DNA of 64,000 bases, from positions 1,240,001-1,304,000 of the forward strand of contig NEEC01000013.1 in assembly GCA_002189035.1 (NCBI GenBank). Direction: 5' to 3'. Shown here one piece after another: positions 12,280 to 24,920 of the stretch. The stretch is from Utricularia gibba (lineage: Eukaryota; Streptophyta; Magnoliopsida; Lamiales; Lentibulariaceae). Below the pieces are notes generated by a model. That model ran no database searches. It was not told where the DNA came from and worked only from the letters and a program-made list of their open reading frames with translations. The position numbers and the translations under genes were made by a program. Positions within the stretch are counted from its first letter, which is position 1, and the number at the start of each line of letters is the position of its first letter.

Positions 12280-13460
12280 CTCAACGTTAGTCATGGTTCT
12301 GGTGCAGGGAACTTCTTGAGAACTGCTGAATGCAACAGAGAAGGAAGGCTAGTTGAACAGTCCTAGATCATGGAGCTTCCTGCCATGGTTTCGTCGTCGG
12401 AGTAGCCTAACGAGCATACGAACGAGCATACGAAGACAATGTAGTCATCGTTTTCAGCATCATACACGAACCCTGGATTGTCTGCCCTGCTCCAATGGCA
12501 CGAGGCAATGCACTGGAGTAGGTAGCCGCATCCTGAATCACGGAGTTGGTGTTATCGACAGTGAATGCCGTTGTCATCAGCTCTGATCCTACGGCGCTCG
12601 GGCACCATCCTGGATGAAGAGCCTTGAGCAGCGCAGAGACACCGCGTACATGCGGAGAGGACATGGATGGATGTTCCTGGTGAACTAACTGATAAGGCGT
12701 TAAAACTGAGATCAACATGAAGTAAAATGAACTATCACGGCGACCGGACGGCCTGTCGGATGGACCAACGGCCCCGTCCGCGCGGCCAAGATATTGAAAC
12801 CCAGCAACGGCAATCGGATGGTCGTGACAGAGCACTGGGTTATCATCAAGAGAAACGAAAAAAAAAACATTTTGGCCAAGATCGCAGCATCCATGGCAGT
12901 GACTACCCCCCGGTAACACGTGCACAGACAGCCGTGCTTGATGTATGCCTTCCATGGCCTTCGTAGTCTCGAGGGCTACGAGGTTTTGGATGGAGTCAGC
13001 ACCATCTTCCAGCTACAGTACTACAGTTACATCATCACTTCAGTTTATCAGCAAACCAGAGCACGATAACATGATCCATTTTTGGATACTCGAGCGCCGA
13101 TCAGCTTGTTGCTGCAGTTCGTGTTGCTGACAGGTTGGAGGTGGAGCAGCATGGCCACCATTGGGCTGAAGCACCGATAATCACATTCTGTTAATTAAGG
13201 CGGATCTCCATCCTGCTTTCCCCACCCCAAAAACCAAGTGAGCGTTTCATGTGCACCAATCGGAGGCTGCGCCGTAGCTTCCCGGCTTCGTGTGTACCAA
13301 GTGAGTGTTCTTGCAAGAACAAGTGACAGAAGCGTTGACAATGAAGCTGTAAAACCTCGCTGCCATTCCTAGAGAAAGGACAAAATACAGACTGTTTTCT
13401 TTTCAGATGGAAAGGCGGAAGGGCGTTCAGACGAGCTATTGAACCAGCATCTATTCATGC
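12280..13460 (-). pseudogene. Subtilase relic 1 (SBT1-type), heavily deleted
   Basis: Minus-strand fragments in gene order: NTNCSNKLIGARV-like (about 13070-13110), GHGRHTSSTA-like catalytic-His region (about 12925-12960), NILAARTGPLVHPTGRP (about 12770-12820), then SSPHVRGVSALLKALHPGW followed by DNTNSVIQDAATY (about 12510-12665). Frameshifts and large deletions remove the protease-associated domain and most of the core. The 3' part (about 12280-12400) resembles the end of subtilase exon 2. Compare the intact gene at 40275-42597. Confidence 0.85.
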
Positions 13461-14753
13461 AGTTCATACAAATAAGTCTTATGTTTCACACTATTTACAA
13501 CAATACCACTGTACGGGCATACCTTCTGTAAATCTCCATATTTAATAATCAATAATAATAATAATAACCACAACACAGCCTAGTTTTTGAATTCTTTAAA
13601 TAAAAAAGTCAATAGATAATTTTACAATTTACACATGACTTGTACGGAAAAAGAAACGATGGACAACCCCAAGCTCAATTAGGTCATCCTATCGTATGTG
13701 TCAACTTAACATTATGTGCCTGATTTTTTAATTTTTGCTTTAAATTATGTAGAATAGAATTAATTTTAAAATTTTCTAAATAAATTTAATTTTAAAATTA
13801 TAAATCGTTTTATGAAATAATAAAACTTATGTTATATACTTATAATATAAGAAATTATTTTCTAATTTAATACAATAATATAAGTAAATTTTTAAAGTAT
13901 ATATAGAAAGTGGATTATATAATTCTATTATTAATATTTTCTTTAATTACTGAAATAATAGTTCAAAAACTTTAGTAATTAATAAAGTTAATTATATAAT
14001 CTGATTTTATTATAAGCAAAAAATAATAAAAAAATATACAACAAAAAATATTGTCATAGCCGGGACCGTAGGCTTGGACTCGGGGGCCACCTCCGTGACG
14101 TTATTCTATGACCAGCACCTCTAATATGCCATACAATATTTTAAAAACACGTTGAACATATGATTAAATTATTATTATAATAAATTTAATCTTATTGAAT
14201 AATTTCTTATTTTATATAAAAGATTTATAAAAATAAATATTTTTTTTAAATGAATTGAATTATTCTTCAATTTACTTACAATCGGGATATAATCCTAAGT
14301 TGATATAATGATTTTATAAGACTTATCTTCACTCTTGGATTATGTAGTCAATTGCTATGTTTATAATACTGAAGTATATGTTTTTTTTGTATAGGGTATT
14401 AAGACTTTTTTTAAATTAAGAAGTATAGGTTTAGGGTCTCTTGGATTATGGGTATTATAAAAATTCAAAAAACTTATTATTTATAAATTAAAGTTAACTC
14501 TCTATGTTTTAAGAAATAAAAATAATTTCTTGATTTTATTTTTTAAAATTAAAATCGTTTGTATTTAACAAAACTTTCGATTCGCATTCTTTGATTTAGA
14601 TGGATTTAAATGTTTTTATGTTTGATTTTTCTTTTTATTGAACATGAGTATGGTATAATATAATGTCATTTATTAGGTATACGTCCAAGTTTGGAATGCA
14701 TACAGACAAACATTCAAGGAATCTAAATCCATCTTGTCCGTGTTGTACGGAGA
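13461..14753. other. AT-rich spacer downstream of subtilase A
   Basis: No gene seen. A short (AAT)n tract lies at about 13548-13567. A block near 14040-14160, with GGGACCGTA...GACTCGG...GCCACCTC...GTGACGTTA, recurs at about 20965-21060 and 39480-39570, so this spacer belongs to the triplicated unit. Confidence 0.6.
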
Positions 14754-17072
14754 CTAGGCAATGGTGAAGGCGATAGGGCTGCGGACGGTCCGTTTGAGGC
14801 ACTTCCAGGTGATGGAACCGAAAGCAGAACTGGGAAGATTCGTGCCGCTCACCTTGAAGGTAACTGTGTACTGATGCTTCTCGCCCTTGGAGAAGAACTT
14901 CAGTGTATCCGGGATCACCTTAACAGTGACGAAGGAGGGCACCGCCACTTCGACCCGGTAGATGAACACTCCGATTTCGACATTGGTCAAGGTTCTTGTG
15001 TAGGAAACTTCCCGGGATGGGTTGAATACGACGGAGAAGGAAGGGTAGTTGAACTGTCCCGGATCTCGGAGCTTCTGGATGTTAGCGCAAGCATTGCTCT
15101 TTTGTGCAATGGCGGCGACCTGGTTGTCGGAGTACCCCAAAGAGCATATGAAGGCTAGGTAGTCGCGGGGGTGGCATCGTACACCAGACCCGGATGGGCT
15201 GCTTTCTCCGGCTGGATATGCCCTGCTCCGATGGCGTAAGGCGTTGCTAGGCCTGAATTAGTAGCTGCGTCTTGAATGGGCGAGTTGGTGTTGTCGAGGG
15301 TGTACGCCGTTGTTATCAGCGCTGATCGTATGGCGCTCGGGCTCCAGTCTGGATGAATGGCGGTGAGCAGGGCGGAGACGCCGCTTACATGGGGACAAGA
15401 CATGGATGTTCCTGATGATGAATCGCATCGTCAAAAACGTACATAAAAAGTAAGTGACATTGAGTTTTCACTGCTTACCGGAGATAATGTTGTACGCCGT
15501 GATACGGGCATCCGATGGCAAATCCGATGGACCGGCGGCCTCTGTCCATGCTGCCAAGATATTAACCCCTGGCGCGGTGATGTCAGGTTTTAAGATCTGT
15601 GGTGTCACGGTATTCGGCCCTCTTGAGCTGAACCCTGCCACCACCGGCGCCGGCTTCACATTCAGAGCAGTTCCGCCGAAGCTCAACACCGCCGTCGGAT
15701 TCGATGTTCCCGCATATATCTTTATGGCACTGCCTTCCAGCTCTCCAACGCTCACTCCTGGCTCCAAGTAAGGATAGGCTTGCACAACCCGCCCTGTACC
15801 CAAATTGTTTGCTACAATAACACCAACACCGCCGGCTCGTTTCACTTCATTCGCCTTTTGACCAGGTGAACTGTTGCCAGCATTACAGACCACCAGCTTT
15901 CCTTTGACGGTGGTAGGGTTCAATGATCCACTCAAGCAAAATGGAGAAGCTGTAGGATAGACTAATCCGACAAGCTGATTCCCCATACCCTGTCCAGTGT
16001 ACAGAGAAATTCCGGTATAAACTGCCCCATTTCCGAGCTTCACGGTCGCCGGAAAAGTTCTATCAATGGTGCTAGCACCAACGGTTGTGATCCATGGCGC
16101 ACTGTTTGTAACTGATCCAGCGGAAGGACCCGAGTTTCCGGCCGAACAAACCACCGTAATCCCCAATTGATTTGCTTGGAAAGAGGCGATCGCGATCGCG
16201 TCACTGTAATAGGGTACGGGTCTGCCGCCAAGAGACAAGGAGAAAACGTTCACGCCGTCGCTTATAGCGACGTTCATGGCGGCGATTATGTCAGCTGAGC
16301 TGCATCCTTGCTCGAAGCAAACCTTGTAAATTGAAATCCTTGCACGGGTAGCCATCCCACGAGCGGTTCCATTGGCTAGTCCAAAGAAACTAGCTTTGGG
16401 CACATATGCCCCCGCCGCCGTGCTCGATGTATGCGTCCCGTGTCCTTCATAGTCTCGAGGGCTATGACGCACTGTCGTCCGATGGTCCGCCTCGTACCCT
16501 TTATAGAAAACTCGAGCTCCAATCAGTTTCTTGTTGCAGTTCTTTTTCGGATCGAAATCATTCGCCTTTTCGCACAGGCCCCGCCACCGTAAAGGGACTG
16601 GTAGCATCCCGGCATCGCTGAAGGATTTGGATTCCGGCCAGACGCCGGAGTCGACGACCCCAATTATCACATTCTGTGACTTAAGGTGGATCTCTATGCC
16701 ACTTTCCCCACCCCAAAAACCAAGCTCCCCTTCAAGCCCAAGAAACAGAGGAGTTCTCGTAGTTTGCAGCTGGTACATGGTGTTCTCGTACACCCCTAGA
16801 ACCGCATCAGAGCGACGCAGCGCATCCAATTCCTCGGGCGTCACCACGGCAGCGTAGCCATGAAACACAGTGTCGTAGGTGTAGAGAATGGCGCCCCTCT
16901 CGGAGGAAGTCACGGAGGTGAAATGATGGGCGTACCAATCGGCATGGGAGGCGTAGCTTGCAGGCTTCATGTGGTCTTTCATGTGTACCAAGTAGGTTTT
17001 CTTGGCAGAGCAAGCGACCAGAGCATTGAGCACAATGCCTATGGCGACGAAGACGTAAACCCTAGACGCCAT
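14754..17072 (-). CDS. Subtilisin-like serine protease A (SBT1/cucumisin type), one frame break in exon 2
   Basis: Secreted subtilase. Exon 1 is 17072-15479; a 67-bp intron (15478-15412) splits the Gly codon before the catalytic-Ser motif T-S-M-S-C; exon 2 runs 15411-14756/14754. The start is the Met of [23 protein letters not shown], a clear signal peptide, rather than the in-frame codon 75 bp upstream. Seen in order: I9 propeptide, D of [13 protein letters not shown] of CSAGNSG, a protease-associated insert, [11 protein letters not shown], and a fibronectin-III-like tail ending FTIA. Exon 2 loses frame at a G5 run (15167-15171) where copy C has G6, after VYDATP and before the frame coding GYSDNQ. 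As written the product would lack the C-terminal domain. Either a real lesion or a base-call error. Confidence 0.88.
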
Positions 17073-17125
17073 GGATGAAGAAAGGAGATAGATGTCGTGC
17101 TTCCCCGAACTTCGACGCACAGGCC

Positions 17126-17133
17126 CTTTTATG
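17126..17133 (-). promoter_or_regulatory. TATA-like box of subtilase A
   Basis: CATAAAAGGG on the minus strand about 55 bp upstream of the ATG at 17072, conserved at the same position in copies B (24068-24077) and C (42651-42660). It implies a very short leader of about 25-30 nt. Confidence 0.55.
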
Positions 17134-17147
17134 CATGCAACTGACAC

Positions 17148-17861
17148 AAATAAGGCTCGTATTTCAAGCTATTCACAAGAATGCCATCCAACATTACATG
17201 TATTTCTTAATATTTTTTCAATGATATTCATATTCAATTATCGAAGCTTGAGCCAAGCTATACTACAGTGGTCATATACTAAGCATCAAGGGAAATGTTC
17301 ATCTTTCCGGTCAGATGCATGGGATCGTTTCCGAGGCGCCACCCAATTTTATGATTATTTGATCCACTAGTTCTATTAAAATATTATTTACTCGTAGTTT
17401 TTGGATTATGAATCGAATTAAACCCATTGTAAGTATAGTATGAAAAATAAACAATTTATTTAATTATAATCATTTTAAATTTCAAATATTTTATAAAATA
17501 TATTGAATTAAACCCCAAAAATTATATATTTGAATTGAATCGGGTTAGTATTAACTATTAAAACGCCGTTATTAGGATTCAAATTTTTCATCGTCTTACA
17601 TTGCGAAGAAGATAATGTTGAGATGGGGCAAATGTGACTTACAAAATGGGGAATAATAAAAAAGAAATAGGTTTGGGGTGTTATAGATTTGAATAATGTC
17701 TGAATTATACAAACAATGAAATTTTAGAATGTAACATCGACCTACACGAGAGGGACTACAATTTTAAAGTGATATGGGGTTCACAATATTGCTTTTTTTT
17801 TATTTTGAAATGTCACATTAAATGGTCTATTTTGTAAGCAAAATATCCCTTGTGCATAGCA
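17148..17861. other. Upstream spacer of subtilase A
   Basis: No gene seen. The sequence is shared, with divergence, by the upstream regions of copies B (24100-24780) and C (42700-43410), including a TTGAATTAAAC / TATATTTGAATTGAAT stretch and a CTACACGAGAGGG segment. Confidence 0.6.
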
Positions 17862-17933
17862 GCGTTTGTAGTCCAACGGTTAGGATAATTGCCTTCCAAG
17901 CAATAGACCCGGGTTCGACTCCCGGCAAACGCA
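17862..17933 (+). tRNA. tRNA-Gly (anticodon UCC)
   Basis: 72-nt cloverleaf: acceptor arms GCGTTTG / CAAACGC plus discriminator A, D-arm region TAGTCCAACGGTTAGGATA, anticodon stem-loop TTGC-CTTCCAA-GCAA giving TCC, and T-arm CCGGGTTCGACTCCCGG. A-box and B-box internal promoter sequences are intact. A damaged copy lies at 43414-43484. Confidence 0.93.
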
Positions 17934-18011
17934 GATGATATTTTTTTTATGCTAATAAAAAAACAAATCCAATTTTTTGAAATTTCAAAGAAGATTATAA
18001 GTGTATTTAAA

Positions 18012-18115
18012 CACGATAGAGATCAGAGTTCCAATCAGGGAATGGGCTGCTCACCCCAGTGCTTTGGAAATCTCATTTGATGGTGTTTTTGAAAAGTATA
18101 TGTAGAATATAGATC
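18012..18115 (-). pseudogene. Truncated VIP3/SKI8 3' remnant (unit 1/2 boundary)
   Basis: Matches the 3' flank of the VIP3 gene (about 45065-45185): AGAGTTCCAATCAGGGAA, GGGCTGCTCACCCCAGTGCT, then GAAAAGTATATGTAGAAT. It is directly followed by a subtilase relic with no G-gamma sequence between, so the boundary has suffered a further deletion. Confidence 0.75.
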
Positions 18116-18117
18116 AT

Positions 18118-18345
18118 GGAGCTTCCTGTCATGGTTTCGACGTCGGAGTAGCCTACCGAGCATATGAAGGCAATGTAGTTATCATTTGCAACATCATTCA
18201 CGGGCCCTGGACTGTCTGCTTTGCTTGAATGGCACAAGGCATTACATTGGAATAGGTAGCCGCATCCTCAATCACAGAGATGATGTTATCAACATTGAAT
18301 GCCGTCATTATCAGCTCTGATTCGATGGCGGTTGGGCTATGAAGA
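18118..18345 (-). pseudogene. Subtilase relic 2 (exon 2 fragment)
   Basis: Parallels relic 1 (about 12360-12600): CATGGAGCTTCCTGTCATGG and GTCGGAGTAGCCTAC, then the reversed DNTN...AATY and SELIMT-like region. No catalytic core. It contains GGCGGTTGGGCTATGAAG (18327-18344), which is the empty-site version of the copia insertion at 33099-37639. Confidence 0.75.
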
Positions 18346-18857
18346 TGGTCAAGTTTATTATCATCGAGTTCGTACTGGTTTAATTGAAAATATGAAAATA
18401 AAGAAACACTTCAAATTTGATTAAATGTCCAGCCTATATGCAAAATGGTTGATATGATGCCCCAAATATGTGTTAACAAATTAAAATGAAAAACAAGATT
18501 AATATTTACCAGTTAAAATCCAGAAATTGGGAAATGTTCTAGAAACAATAAAATTCATTATGAATTTTCAACATAAGTACAACATTTTAAATATTAAACA
18601 GATTAATGATTTATAATACAAAGCTATCGGTAAAGCTTCTTTGTAACATCATATCATCTTCTTTATGCTTTCAGATAGAATTTCATCAACTCTTCTCTAC
18701 ATTCACACCACACCTAGTGAAGGGTAATGGAGATGTACTTTTATAACCACACGTCCCTTACATCTTATCAATCATACTCATTAATGTAAAACTGTCTTGC
18801 TCACCCACAACTTTCAACACTTCACACAAGCATTTCCATCAGAATAATACAACCTTT

Positions 18858-20700
18858 GTTGACTAGCATCAGCTGTTCACATGCATAATTTCCAGCTTGC
18901 TAGATACATAAGCGATGTCTTCAACATCAGCTACTTCGAGTCAATCACTACTATTGGCCAAGACTAAGTTTAGTTAATTTTCTTTTTTTGTTATATCCAA
19001 TCGTGCACGCATTTTTGTTCAATTTCATTAGAGTCCTGAAGTATATCTATGGGTGCTTTCTTCTGTTAATGAAATACGTACCATTTTCATCAATTGTTCT
19101 GTGAATTTGACAATGGGTATCAGAGCATCATGACCTCATAGAACAATGGATCGTCGTCATCGTTTGTGCAACCACAAATTCTCAAATTCGATGGTCATTA
19201 TGATCACTAGGCCTTATTGATGGAAAAATTCTTATGCTCAAAGGGATTTTGAGAATTGATTGAGAGTGGATTGCCCATGCATGTTGAAGGTGCGATGTTA
19301 GCACTCAAATCTATTGATATGCTTTTCCCCATCATAGTAAAGGTGATCGAAATTGAATGTCACATTATGCAAGAGGATAAGGCAACTTTGGTACTATGGC
19401 ATCACTGGTATCTCCATATTGGATATGAGCGCCTAAATCTATTGATACAAAGCAGATGGTTAATGGCATGCCAAAAGTTGCATTGAGAGCATCTACATGC
19501 ATTCATTGCTTGAATTGAAAAACAACATAGGGAGGCACAAAGCAAAATTAGTACTTGGAGAGATCAAAATCTACTAAAACTTGTCCATACGGATATATGT
19601 TGATCTATTAGCCCTCCAACTACCAGTGAAAAGAGGTATTTCCTGACTTTCATTGATGATTTTAGTAGAAACACTTGGATTTATTTTTTATCAGAGAAAT
19701 CACAAGCTTTCGAATGCTTGAGCTCTCTAAAGTGAAAGTGGAGATAGAATCAGGCATGTTGATCAAAGCCATGAGAGGCGATAGAGGAGGAGAATATCCC
19801 TCAACTGATTTCATAAATTTTTGTGTGGAAAATGGGATAAAGAGATTTCTTACCAATCTTAGAGCACCTCATCTAAACGGAGTAACGCTGCTTGAAATAG
19901 TCAGAGCTATGTTTTCTCATGCGGGGATGCCTAAATTGTTTTGGGTGGAAGCAGTGCAGTGGAGCGACTATCTGTTAAATAGATCAACAGCCACATCTAT
20001 CAGAGATAAAACACTTGAGCTGAAATAGAGCAACTCAAAACCAAGTGTCGAATTATTTTAAAATTTTTGGATGTCTTGCTCATGTACATCTTTCAGAAGC
20101 TGTACAAGAGGATAAGTTTGAAAAGAGGAGCTTTCCATGTGTTTTCATTGGACTCAGTGAGGAATCAAAAGGCTAGAGGCTCTACAATCCTATTTCTGAA
20201 CGCATAGTTATTAGTTTCGAGGAGGACAGCGTTTGGGATTGGAACCATATATCGCATTACCAGCTCCCATACTTGTAGTAGAGGATCCATTCCTCAACCT
20301 GCAGAACCAGAAGGTTCACAACTTGAGGAACCAGCAGTCCTCACTGATGCAAGTACTGAAAAATGAGGGAGTATCCAGCACTAACACATCACTGAGAAGA
20401 TCCCAAAGGCACAGACAACCAGCATCATGGTTGCAAGACTTCATCACATATATTACACATGAAGAAGAATTTGCAAACTTGGTTGCTTTGTTTACAAAAA
20501 TAAACCAGGATCCAGTGACCTTTGAACCTTGCAATTGAGAGTATCCCTTGGCCACAATTTGAGCTTTATGTTTGTTTAGAGAGCCATCTTCCTTGTGCTT
20601 TGTCTTAAAAATCCACTTGGGGCCTATTATTTTTGCTCCAGCAGGTGGTTCTACTTTCACCCATGTGTTGTTTTTTTTTTAATAGACTACATTTCTTTAT
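18858..20700 (+). mobile_element. Degenerate, internally rearranged Ty1-copia relic
   Basis: An LTR-like region (about 18858-19110) ends before a primer-binding-like GGTATCAGAGC (19118-19128). Gag-like sequence follows (ESGLPMHVEGAMLALKS, about 19256), then pre-integrase WHHWYLHIGYERL and integrase: TFIDDFSRNTWIYFL (about 19647), RGDRGGEYPSTDFINFCVENGI (about 19775), and APHLNGV where the usual E-Q-N-G is degraded. After SLRRSQRHRQPASWLQDF...FTKINQDPVTFE (to about 20530) the next reverse-transcriptase segment appears on the minus strand (PKWIFKTKHKEDGSLNKHKAQIVAKGYSQ, about 20655-20540). Stops and deletions throughout; no 3' LTR identified. Confidence 0.8.
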
Positions 20701-20901
20701 CTATTGCTTATCTCCAATGCGGAATTGTGCCATGAGTATTTTCTAAATCATTTAAATAAAAAGTCAATATGATAATATAAATATATTTTTAATATATATT
20801 AAGTAATATAATTTTTAAATTAATCTGCTCTTTAATCACTAATACATTAATTCAAAAAATTTAATAATTTATCAAGTTAGTTACATAATCTGAATGTATT
20901 T

Positions 20902-20938
<37 letters not shown>

Positions 20939-21698
20939 GTAGTAAAATATGTAATAAAAAATATTGTTGGGACCGTACACTAGGACTTGGAGGCCACCTC
21001 GGTGATGTTAGTCTAACACTACTAGCTGTAATGTGCCATAAAATATTTTAAAAACACAATCAACACATTTATCCATTTAGTTAAAACATTTATAAAAAGA
21101 AATATTATTATTTAAATACATTGAATTTATTCTTCAATTTCAATATAAATTTAAATTAATCCGGATATACTCCTAAATTGATCTCATGATTTTAAAACAC
21201 TAATAGACTCTTTTAGAAAATTGGTCGTCTCTCCCCTCTCCCCATAGTAGTAATAATTTTTATCACATGGGTGGCTATGAGTAATCTTTTCCATAGGGAA
21301 TATATACAAAATACCTGCTATGTTTATAATACTGAAATATAGGTATTTTGTATAGGGAATTAAGAAGTAGAGGTTTAGGGTCTCTTTGATTATATTTATT
21401 AATTTTTTTTAAAAAATAAAAGTTAGTCCTTTATATTTTATAAAAATAAAAAGCATTTTTCAAATTTCTATTATTTTTAAAATAAATTTCGTTCGTATTT
21501 AATAAAACTTTGAATTCACAGTCTTCGATTTATTTGGATTTAAATGTAAAGTTTCATTTTTTACTGAACATGAGTGTGATGTCATATCACTTATTGGATA
21601 TGAGCCCAAGTTGGAATGCATACACACAGAGATTCAAGGAATCTCCAGGTAGCATTCGCTAAACCCTAAGGCTTCATTGTGTTCGTGTTGTGCGGAGA
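20701..21698. other. AT-rich spacer downstream of subtilase B, with (AAT)n microsatellite
   Basis: The spacer is homologous to 13590-14750 and 39275-40270. It holds an (ATA)n run of about 11 units at 20904-20938. No gene seen. Confidence 0.6.
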
Positions 21699-24016
21699 TT
21701 AGGCGATGGTGAAGGCGACGGGGCTGCGGACGGTCTGTGTGACGGACTTCCAGGTGATGGAACCGAAAGCGGAACTGGGAAGATTCGTGCCGCTCACCTT
21801 GAAGGTAACTGTGTACTGGCGCTTCTCACCCTTGGAGAAGAATTTCAGTGTATCCGGGATCACCTTAACAGTGACGAAGGAGGGCGCCGCCACTTCGACC
21901 CGGTAGGTGAACTCTCCGATTTCGACATTGGTCAAGGTTCTTGTGTAGGAAACTTCCCTGGATGGGTTGAATATGACGGAGAAGGAAGGGTAGTTGAACT
22001 GTCCCGGATCTCGGAGCTTCTGGATGTTAGCGCAAGCATTGCTCTTCTGTGCAATGGCGGCGACCTGGTTGTCGGAGTACCCCAAAGAGCATATGAGGGC
22101 TAGGTAGTCGCGGGGGTGGCATCGTACACGAGACCCGGATGGGCTGCTTTCTCCGGCTGGATATGCCCTGCTCCGATGGCATAAGGCGTTGCTACGCCTG
22201 AATTGGTAGCTGCGTCTTGAATGGCCGAGTTAGTGTTGTCGACGGTGTACGCCGTTGTCACCAACGCCGATCGTATGGCGCTCGGCTCCATTCTGGATGA
22301 ATGGCGGTGAGCAGGGCAGAGACGCCGCTCACGTGGGGACAAGACATGGATGTTCCTGATGATGAATCGCATCGTCAAAAACATACATAAAAAGTAAGTG
22401 ACATTGAGTTTTCACTGCTTACCGGAGATAATGTTGTACGCCGTGATACGGCGATCCGATGCCAAATCCGATGGACCGACGGTCTCTGTCCATGCTGCCA
22501 AGATATTAACCCCTGGTGCGGTGATGTCAGGCTTTAAGATCTGTGGTGTCACGCGATTCGGCCCTCTTGAGCTGAACCCTGCCACCGCAGGCGCCGGCTT
22601 CACATTCGTAGCAGTTCCGCCGAAGCCCAACACCGCCGTTGGATTCGATGTTCCCGCATATTGCCTTATTGCACTACCTTCCAGCTCTCCAACGCTCAGT
22701 CCCGGCTCCATGTAAGGATAGGCTTGAACAACCCGCCCTGTACCCGGATTGTTTGCTACAATAACACCAACACCGCCGGCTCGTTTCACTTCATTCGCCT
22801 TTTGACCAGGTGAACTGTTGCCAGCATTACAGACCACCAGCTTTCCCTTGACGGTGGTAGGGTTCAATGATCCACTCAAGCAAAATGGAGAAGCTGTAGG
22901 GTAGACTAATCCGACAAGCTGATTCCCCATCTTCTGTCCAGTGTACAGAGAAATTCCGGTATAAACTGCCCCATTTCCGAGCTTCACGGTCGCTGGAAAC
23001 GTTCTATCAATGGTGCTAGCAGCCACGGTTGTGATCCATGGCGCGCTATTTGAAACTGATCCGGCGGAAGGACCCGAGTTTCCGGCCGAACAAACCACCG
23101 TCATCCCCAGTTGATTTGCTTGGAAAGCAGCGATCGCGATCGGGTCACTGTAATAGGGTTGGGGGCTGCCGCCAAGAGACAAGGAGAAAACGTTGACGCC
23201 GTCGCTTATAGCGACGTTCATGGCGGCGATTATGTCAGCTGAGTTGCATCCTTGCTCGAAGCAAACCTTGTACATTGCAATCCTTGCACGGGTTGCCATC
23301 CCACGTGCGGTTCCATTGGCTAGTCCAAAGAAACTAGCTTTGGGCACATATGCTCCCGCCGCCGTGCTCGATGTATGCGTCCCGTGTCCTTCGTAGTCTC
23401 GAGGGCTATGTCGCACTGTAGTCCCGGTATCCGCCTCGTACCCTTGATAGAAAACTCGAGCTCCAATCAGCTTCTTGTTGCAGTTCGTATTCGGATCGAA
23501 ATCATTCGCCCTTTCGCACTGGCCCCGCCACCGTAGTGGGACTGGTAGCATCCCGGCATCGCTAAAGGATTTGGATTCCGGCCAGACGCCGGTGTCGACG
23601 ATCCCGATTATCACATTCTGTGACTTACGTTGGATCTCGTTCTCACTTTCTGCACCCCAAAAACCAAGCTCCCCTTCATGCTCATCAAACTGAAGAGTTC
23701 TCCTGGTGTGCAGCTGGTACATGGTGTTCTCGTACACCCCTAGAACCGCATCTGAGCGACGCAGTGCATCCAATTCCTCGGGCGTCACCACGGCAGCGTA
23801 GCCATGAAACACAGTGTCGTAAGTGTAGAGAATGGCGCCCCTCTCGGAGGAAGTCACGGTGGTGAAATGATGGACGTACCAATCAGCAGCAGAGGCGTAG
23901 CTTGCAGGCTTCATATAGTCTTTCATGTGTACCAAGTAGGTTTTCCTGGCAGAGCAAGCGACCAGAGCATTGAGCACAATGCTCATGGCGATGAAGACAT
24001 AAACCCTAGACGCCAT
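21699..24016 (-). pseudogene. Subtilisin-like serine protease B (SBT1 type), two frame breaks in exon 2
   Basis: Exon 1 24016-22423 is fully open and carries the signal peptide [24 protein letters not shown]9 propeptide, [23 protein letters not shown] and NIISG. The intron 22422-22356 (67 bp) is in the same place as in A and C. Exon 2 (22355-21699) is one base short at GG (22284-22285; GGG in A and C) just after HVSG...HPDW-equivalent sequence. It is one base short again at G5 (22112-22116; G6 in C). The tail frame GYSDNQ...AFTIA is otherwise intact to TAA at 21699-21701. Sequence is close to A and C throughout. Confidence 0.85.
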
Positions 24017-24091
24017 GGATGAAGAAAGAAGATAGATTTCGTGCTTCCCAGAGCTTCGACGCACAGGCCCTTTTATGCATTCAACTGACAC

Positions 24092-24920
24092 AAATAAGGC
24101 TCGTATTTCAAGCTATTCACAAGAATGCCATCCAATATTATATGTATTTCTTAATATTTTTTTAAATGATATTCATATTTAATTACTGGAGCTTGAGCCA
24201 AGTTATACTAGAGTGGTCATAGACTAAGCATCAAGGGTTATGTTCATCAATCTGTCCATCTTTCCGTCACATGCATGGGATTTTATGATTATTTGATCAG
24301 CTTTTTTTACTCGTAGTTTTTGGATTATGAATCAAATTAAATCCATTGTAAGTATAGTATGCAAAATAAAATATAATTATTTAATTTTAATCATTTTAAA
24401 TTTCAAATATTTTATAAAATCTATTGAATTAAACTCTAAACATCATATATTTGAATTGAAATTGAGTTAGTTTTAAAACACCGTTATTAGGATTCAAAAT
24501 TTTCATCTTCTTAGAATCGCGTAGAAGATAATGTTGAGATGCGCAACTGTGACTTACAAGATGGGCAATAATAATTAAAAAAAAGAAATAGGTGTGGGAT
24601 GTATTTGATTAACATTTGAATTATACGAGCAATATAATTTTCGAATTTAACATCAACCTACACGAGAGGGTCCCCAATTTTAAAGTGATACAGGTTTCAC
24701 AATTATACTTTTTTCATTTTAAAAATGGTGTAAAATAAATTTTTTTATCCATAGGAGCAGATATCTATATAATTAATAGCTCTTGTACTAAATTTTAAAG
24801 AAGATTTTAAGTGTAAATGAGTCATAATATTTATCTTTTTTTAAAAAATATTTTAAATACATTATAATTAATTAATAGTTGCATTCTGTTTATGCAACTA
24901 ATATTTTATTAATAAAGTTT
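24092..24920. other. Upstream spacer of subtilase B; tRNA absent
   Basis: Homologous to 17148-17940 and 42646-43490. At the place where the other copies carry tRNA-Gly (around 24770) the sequence passes from ATCCATAGGAGCAG straight to AAATTTTAAAGAAGATTTT, so the tRNA has been lost here. No gene seen. Confidence 0.6.

Noticed and set aside
16406-16857. Plus-strand ORFs antisense to the subtilases (also at 22398, 23193, 40982 and 41931)
   Set aside because: They repeat at the same place in all three copies only because the subtilase coding strand is conserved.
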